This document shows, in pieces, positions 59,805 to 64,000 of a DNA stretch of 64,000 nucleotides. The stretch is taken from the NCBI GenBank assembly GCA_015680685.1, contig MNCI01022206.1, positions 726,301 through 790,300 of the forward strand, in the 5' to 3' direction. The stretch is from Gnetum montanum. Taxonomy: Eukaryota > Streptophyta > Gnetopsida > Gnetales > Gnetaceae. The notes beneath the pieces were generated by a model, which did not search any database, had not been told where the DNA came from, and was given only the letters and a program-made list of their open reading frames with translations. Positions within the stretch are counted from its first letter, which is position 1; every line of letters starts with the position of its first letter. Both the position numbers and the translations under genes were made by a program.

Positions 59805-62800
59805 CTACCTCTCAAGAGATTCACTAACCACTAGATGCTTTGTGAATTTATCATAGGCCTGAGTAGCACTGATTGCATCAAGGAACAACTTATGACCATG
59901 ACATTCTACAGATGCATCCCTATACTTCTGGCAATAGGCAGCACATTCCATCTTATACATGTGTTTGTGATTCCTCTGTGCCTGCCCCCTTTCATATACC
60001 TTGGCACTATAATCTTTCCAATCCTGATTCTTTTGTGCCAAGAGATCCATTTGTAAACATTGTTTAATTTCTTTGTGGGTAGCCTCATTTTTGCCTTGTA
60101 CGGTTGACTAATATCTAGCATAATCGATTATGGACATACGCCAACTACCATCAAAAGTTTCACAAGCTATTAGAAACTCATTTCATGACTGCAAATCTTC
60201 CAGCTAAGCTACTTGACTCGCTTTCTCCTTTTCAAGTTTTTGGACCCATTTCTAGAGGTCTTCATTAATGCGTCTACACTCCCATAGTGATCATGTTGAG
60301 TATAGCACACATTTTCTTGCCTCCTCATATACATGATGAGGCACTTCTATTACCTTTGGAGGAATTTCAGGTACAACATCGACTTCAACTGCTTGTGTTG
60401 GATCCCACTTAAGTAAAGAAGATATTATACCAAACACAAGGGAATGTTAATCATAAGATGATGGAAAAAATGGAATAACATATCTTGGGGTCAATTTGCC
60501 TTAGGCATTCAATCATATGATCAACTACCCCTTCCATAAAAGTAAATTTATCTAGGGTTTCTATCCATGGCTGTAGGAAAAATGAAGAGGAAGACTCAAG
60601 ATCCTTAGTAAAAGTAGTTCCTGTTATGCAATAAGGCATGTTAGCATTGTGAAGAATAGGAAAGGAAAAGTGATAAGTAACATAAATGATAGTGCAAATC
60701 TCCTACCTAGCAAACCCTCANNNNNAGCCCCTCTTCTTCAAGCTGCTTCAAGAGTGTAGCGGCTTCCTCTGCTATCATATGTCCCTCAAGTTGTGGGACA
60801 TTGTCTACAAAGGGATCCTCTATAATGGGGGTCACCTCTTCCATAGTAGGGGCCTCCTCCTCAGTAGCGAGAGCCTCCTCTTCAAGAGCTTAAGCCTTTT
60901 CTTCATCTACCAAGCAGAAGACAAGATTAGGGTACTATTCCAATAAGGATATGCAACCAAAAAATGGAAAAAGAAGGTAGCAAATAAGTTAGCTAAGGCA
61001 TACTTACCAACAAGCTTAGATTACACATTGCGAACTCTGATCGGTAGCCTTTTGCCCCTCCCTTCACTCACATGTGGAGGCTCTTCTATAGGATATGGAT
61101 TCTTAATCTGCAACTTTCATTTTATGGGTTTTGCAATGACGTGTGCTCCCCTTACTAGGTTTCCCATGTTGGTAGGGAGTGCCTCTCCAAAGCTGTCACA
61201 TGTATAAAAAGATGGGCCTGCCCAATCCTTGGTCGTTATTGAGAAAGACTCCTCGATAGCTTCTAGAGGGTCTTGAGAGCAGGTGGTGTGAAATACATGG
61301 TGGATCCATGGTTTGGATATTTGGGTATGATCCTATATCACCCAAATTCCATTCTCTCGAACCACCAAAAATTCAGCAAATTGTTGCAAATAAGTAATGA
61401 AAAAGGCAAAGTGCACATGGAAGCGCATCTCAAGTTTGCCCTGTAGCCTAGTCATTTCCTCAAATAGGCCTTCTGAGAGGTATTTAGCCCAATTATATCA
61501 CATCCCCTCTTCCCTCATGTCTCTCATAATCCAGGCCTACTCTACCGCAAGAATCTTCCCTTGGAAGAGTAACTTGGGGAAGGCATGAGCTCGAAAGATG
61601 GGGTAAATATTTTGGGGTACCTCTAATCTTACATTTTTCATATAGATGCCTTTGTGATCCTTTCTGGTCTCCAACCATTCTTCTATGCCTCCCCAATGAT
61701 CTACATCTTTACTAGTCCTTTCCCCCATGGGTAAACCATCAAAAGTGACACCGAAAAGTTTTGAGAAAAGACTGTTGGTAATCTCAAACACCACTCGCAC
61801 ACCATGAACTCATGTGAGAAAGTGGTCTGGGCTTTCAGTAAAAGAATATACAAGAGCAACCATTTTCACAGCTAGAATCCTTGGGTTTACAGCCAAAAAT
61901 AGGTCCATGAGTCTAGCCTCTTCATGCTTCTCGACAATCATTGCTGGGGCCCCACTACATAGCCAATGCTGTGATTCATCCACCTCATCATACTTAAAGA
62001 AGAGGTTAGCCTCATTACATCCCGACATAATTATGGTAAGCTCCTTAGAATTGGATGCCACTATGGAAACCAAGAATAAAATTAGTAATAAAATGGGTGG
62101 GAGAGTAACTAATTAAACTAATTCAAGTTACATGAAAATGAACACATGATATAGCTCACTTGGTGTGAATGGTGTGGGGAACGGTGATATTTCCACTAGC
62201 ACTTCCTCTACAGTGGGTACTCGATGGGATGCCCATTCACCATCTAAGCATCCAATCTCCTCACACTTCATGTAAAAGTTGGAATTCTTAGTTGGGTAGG
62301 TTCTAAAATCAGCCCCAAGTTGTTCTATAACATTTGCACATACATTCTCACTAGAGGAGAACTCCTGAATGGTCGTTTGAGCTAGAGCTAAGGTCCCCTC
62401 TCTATCATGAAGATCATCCTTGTCAATCACAAATCTAGCAATAGATAAAATAAGATAAGTGTTTCACATCATACAAGAAAAATAAAAATAAAATCCTTGA
62501 TCATATAAATAGGACTCACCCACTAGTGTAGTAGATGGTTCTAGGTGGATTCTAAAAAAATGTGCCCATATGGTGAGCAATGAATAAAGTGTTGTATTTA
62601 TGATAACACTTGAATTCTAGCATCGCCCAAATCTAAGACAAAAGTCTTAGGCCTTTTGGATGCTAGCTCAAGCTCCCTACCTCTACCCCTTTAGTAGACC
62701 CATCTCTCATGAATTTGAGAATGCCTCAATTTGCTCTAGGCAATAGTGTCTCACATAGGATGCCTACCACTTCACTAGCCAAGTGCGACTAGACTATGGT

Positions 62801-63986
62801 ATTGAAGTGATGATGTAGGAATTTTAAGAACTCCCACACACCTTCTCGGAACTAGATCACCTGGTCCCCTACTCATGCATGTGGCGGGGGAACATTTGGC
62901 ATAGGGGCACTTATGCAACATAGAACCCCTACCAATTCAACCATGACTAGGTTCGGCTTCAACATAACCCTGCATTTTACAATGAAAGCATTAGCTTACA
63001 ACAAGGTAAATCCTTGAAAAAAAGATTTAAAATTTTTCTAAGTGTTGGCTATACTTCCATGCAGTGTAGCAGTCCTCTATAAATGTAGAAACCTTATATA
63101 GAGCGTAACAATCTAACGCTATCAATGCACCAAAATTTTTTCTAAGTGTTCGTCTTATCCCTGTGACTTCTTATGCAGTGTAGCAATTGTAGGATCCCAT
63201 GTAGCATAGCAATTGAATCCCACAGGTAGCGTAGCAACTACATCCCAGGTGGTGTATCATGTAAATCTCATGCAACATAGCAGTTACATCACGTGTAGTG
63301 TAGTGGCTACGCTACATGCAACATAGTGGCTACATCACGTGTAGTGTAGCAGCTACGCCCCATTTAGTGTAATAAGAAAAAATGTAGTGTAGCTTGTCCC
63401 TTAAGCTATCAAGGGTGACACAGCCTAAGGAAAAAAACACAATGTTTGCAAAGCCCCTACCCTATTCCATCGCGTGAAATGTAAAAAATAAAACAAAATG
63501 ACAACAAACAAAAAAACCCTTCCCCAAATATGCTACATTGCCCAAAATGTCCCAAATACACACAAAACACACATTGCCCTAGTCACAGTGATGGTGGCTA
63601 CAACTACGATGTAACAAACATTGCTACAGCCATGATGGCCATGGCAATGGCCATGATGACAGCTGCAATAGCTGTGTAATAGCCACAGGATAGTAGCTAT
63701 GACAGTAGTGGTTGAGGTAGTAGCCATGGTCATAGCAGCAACAATCATGGTGTAGTCACTGCAATAGCCGTGGCAACCAGGGTGTGGTGACCATGGCATA
63801 AACAATGGAAAAATGAAAACGAACAAATAACATGCACAACATAAATAAGGACAACATAACAACTTACCAAGTAGATAGTGCCTTTTTCTGTTCTTCAATG
63901 CATGCTCTAGGGAGACGTTGGAAGGTGCACTCCCCTTCATCCACATTTGTGAGACCCTGATGCCTACGCTCACTCTTGCATGCCAT
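59805..63986 (-). pseudogene. unrecognised multi-exon gene, antisense to element E gag
   Basis: I do not recognise the protein. Exons on minus: 63986-63868, 62969-62520, 62434-62160, 62060-61008, 60906-60707, 60620 to about 60484, and about 60409-59805. The first four introns (898, 85, 99, 101 bases) have GT-AG borders, and their phases (2, 2, 1, 1) join without a shift; the fifth (60706-60621, 86 bases) is GT-AG but 5 Ns obscure its phase, and the sixth is uncertain. A first Met at 63986 gives MACKSERRHQGLTNVDEGEC. Later parts: VRVVFEITNSLFSKLFGVTF (about 61800), an acidic exon (EEEALATEEEAPTMEE, near 60870), and a charged, helix-prone C-terminus (LLAQKNQDWKDYSAKVYERG). About 19 in-frame stops in exons 2, 4, 5 and 7 show it is dead. 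Could be an antisense ORF of the element or a captured host gene. Start may lie further right. Confidence 0.6.
62970..63867 (-). other. intron 1 of the antisense gene, low-complexity words
   Basis: 63040-63420 is dense in GTAGCATAGC-like words, also seen in the E LTR; 63590-63790 is a degenerate array of ATAGCCATGG-like words. A long minus frame that reads from exon 1 into this part is open only because of composition. Confidence 0.5.
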
Positions 63987-64000
63987 TTTTTTGACGTCAA

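Noticed and set aside
63533-64000. 155-codon minus-strand frame rich in Cys, His and Thr
   Set aside because: It crosses a good donor site (GTAAGT at 63867) and then a low-complexity ATAGCCATGG array; the credible exon uses another frame.

Overview
The window reads as nuclear DNA of a seed plant with a large, repeat-rich genome. It is AT-rich and holds introns with GT-AG borders, WRKY transcription-factor exons, and dense, decayed Ty3/gypsy retrotransposons plus LINE remnants. Nothing prokaryotic, plastid or mitochondrial is visible. Low gene density, deep nesting and heavy C-to-T decay would fit a gymnosperm, but I cannot fix the species. Short N runs (42641-43184, 60721-60725, single Ns at 30551, 30695, 58110) show that this is a draft scaffold.

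Layout. 1-7432: minus-strand Ty3/gypsy element C (gag, protease, RT, RNase H, integrase, PBS, 5' LTR), its 3' LTR lying outside the window. 9.3-11.6 kb: WRKY-1, a three-exon WRKYGKK gene with W-box-like sites and a SINE-like insertion upstream. 12.36-14.26 kb: two solo LTRs with perfect 5-bp target duplications. 17.5-20.1 kb: a 5'-truncated LINE on the minus strand. 21.4-22.5 kb: a third solo LTR beside a probable RTE-LINE 3' end. 23.1-24.8 kb: a diverged direct repeat and a LINE ORF1-like remnant. 24.9-26.4 kb: a long-terminal-inverted-repeat element with a GC-rich core. 29.2-31.2 kb: WRKY-2, a paralogue of WRKY-1 with a shortened N-terminus and a perfect 142-bp inverted copy of its own exon 2 in its second intron. 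31.5-48.9 kb: element A, bounded by ATATT duplications and split in its gag gene by the complete but internally deleted element B (39675-46921). 49.9-52.5 kb: the plus-strand 5' part of element D. 52.5-64 kb: element E, a Tat/Ogre-like gag-protease region on the plus strand with no polymerase downstream, followed by a GGCC minisatellite and a minus-strand gene of at least six exons.

How the parts relate. Elements A, B, C, D and the solo LTRs are one broad family: tRNA-Asp-type primer site, LTRs of about 0.8-1.0 kb, conserved TATA region. Each LTR carries its own palindromic cassette just upstream of the TATA box. The two WRKY genes are host paralogues of the short group IIc type. The antisense gene in the E region is the least explained object here: four successive introns have matching splice phases, yet the exons are full of stops. 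Nonsense codons across E are mostly TAG, as expected from deamination of methylated CAG sites.
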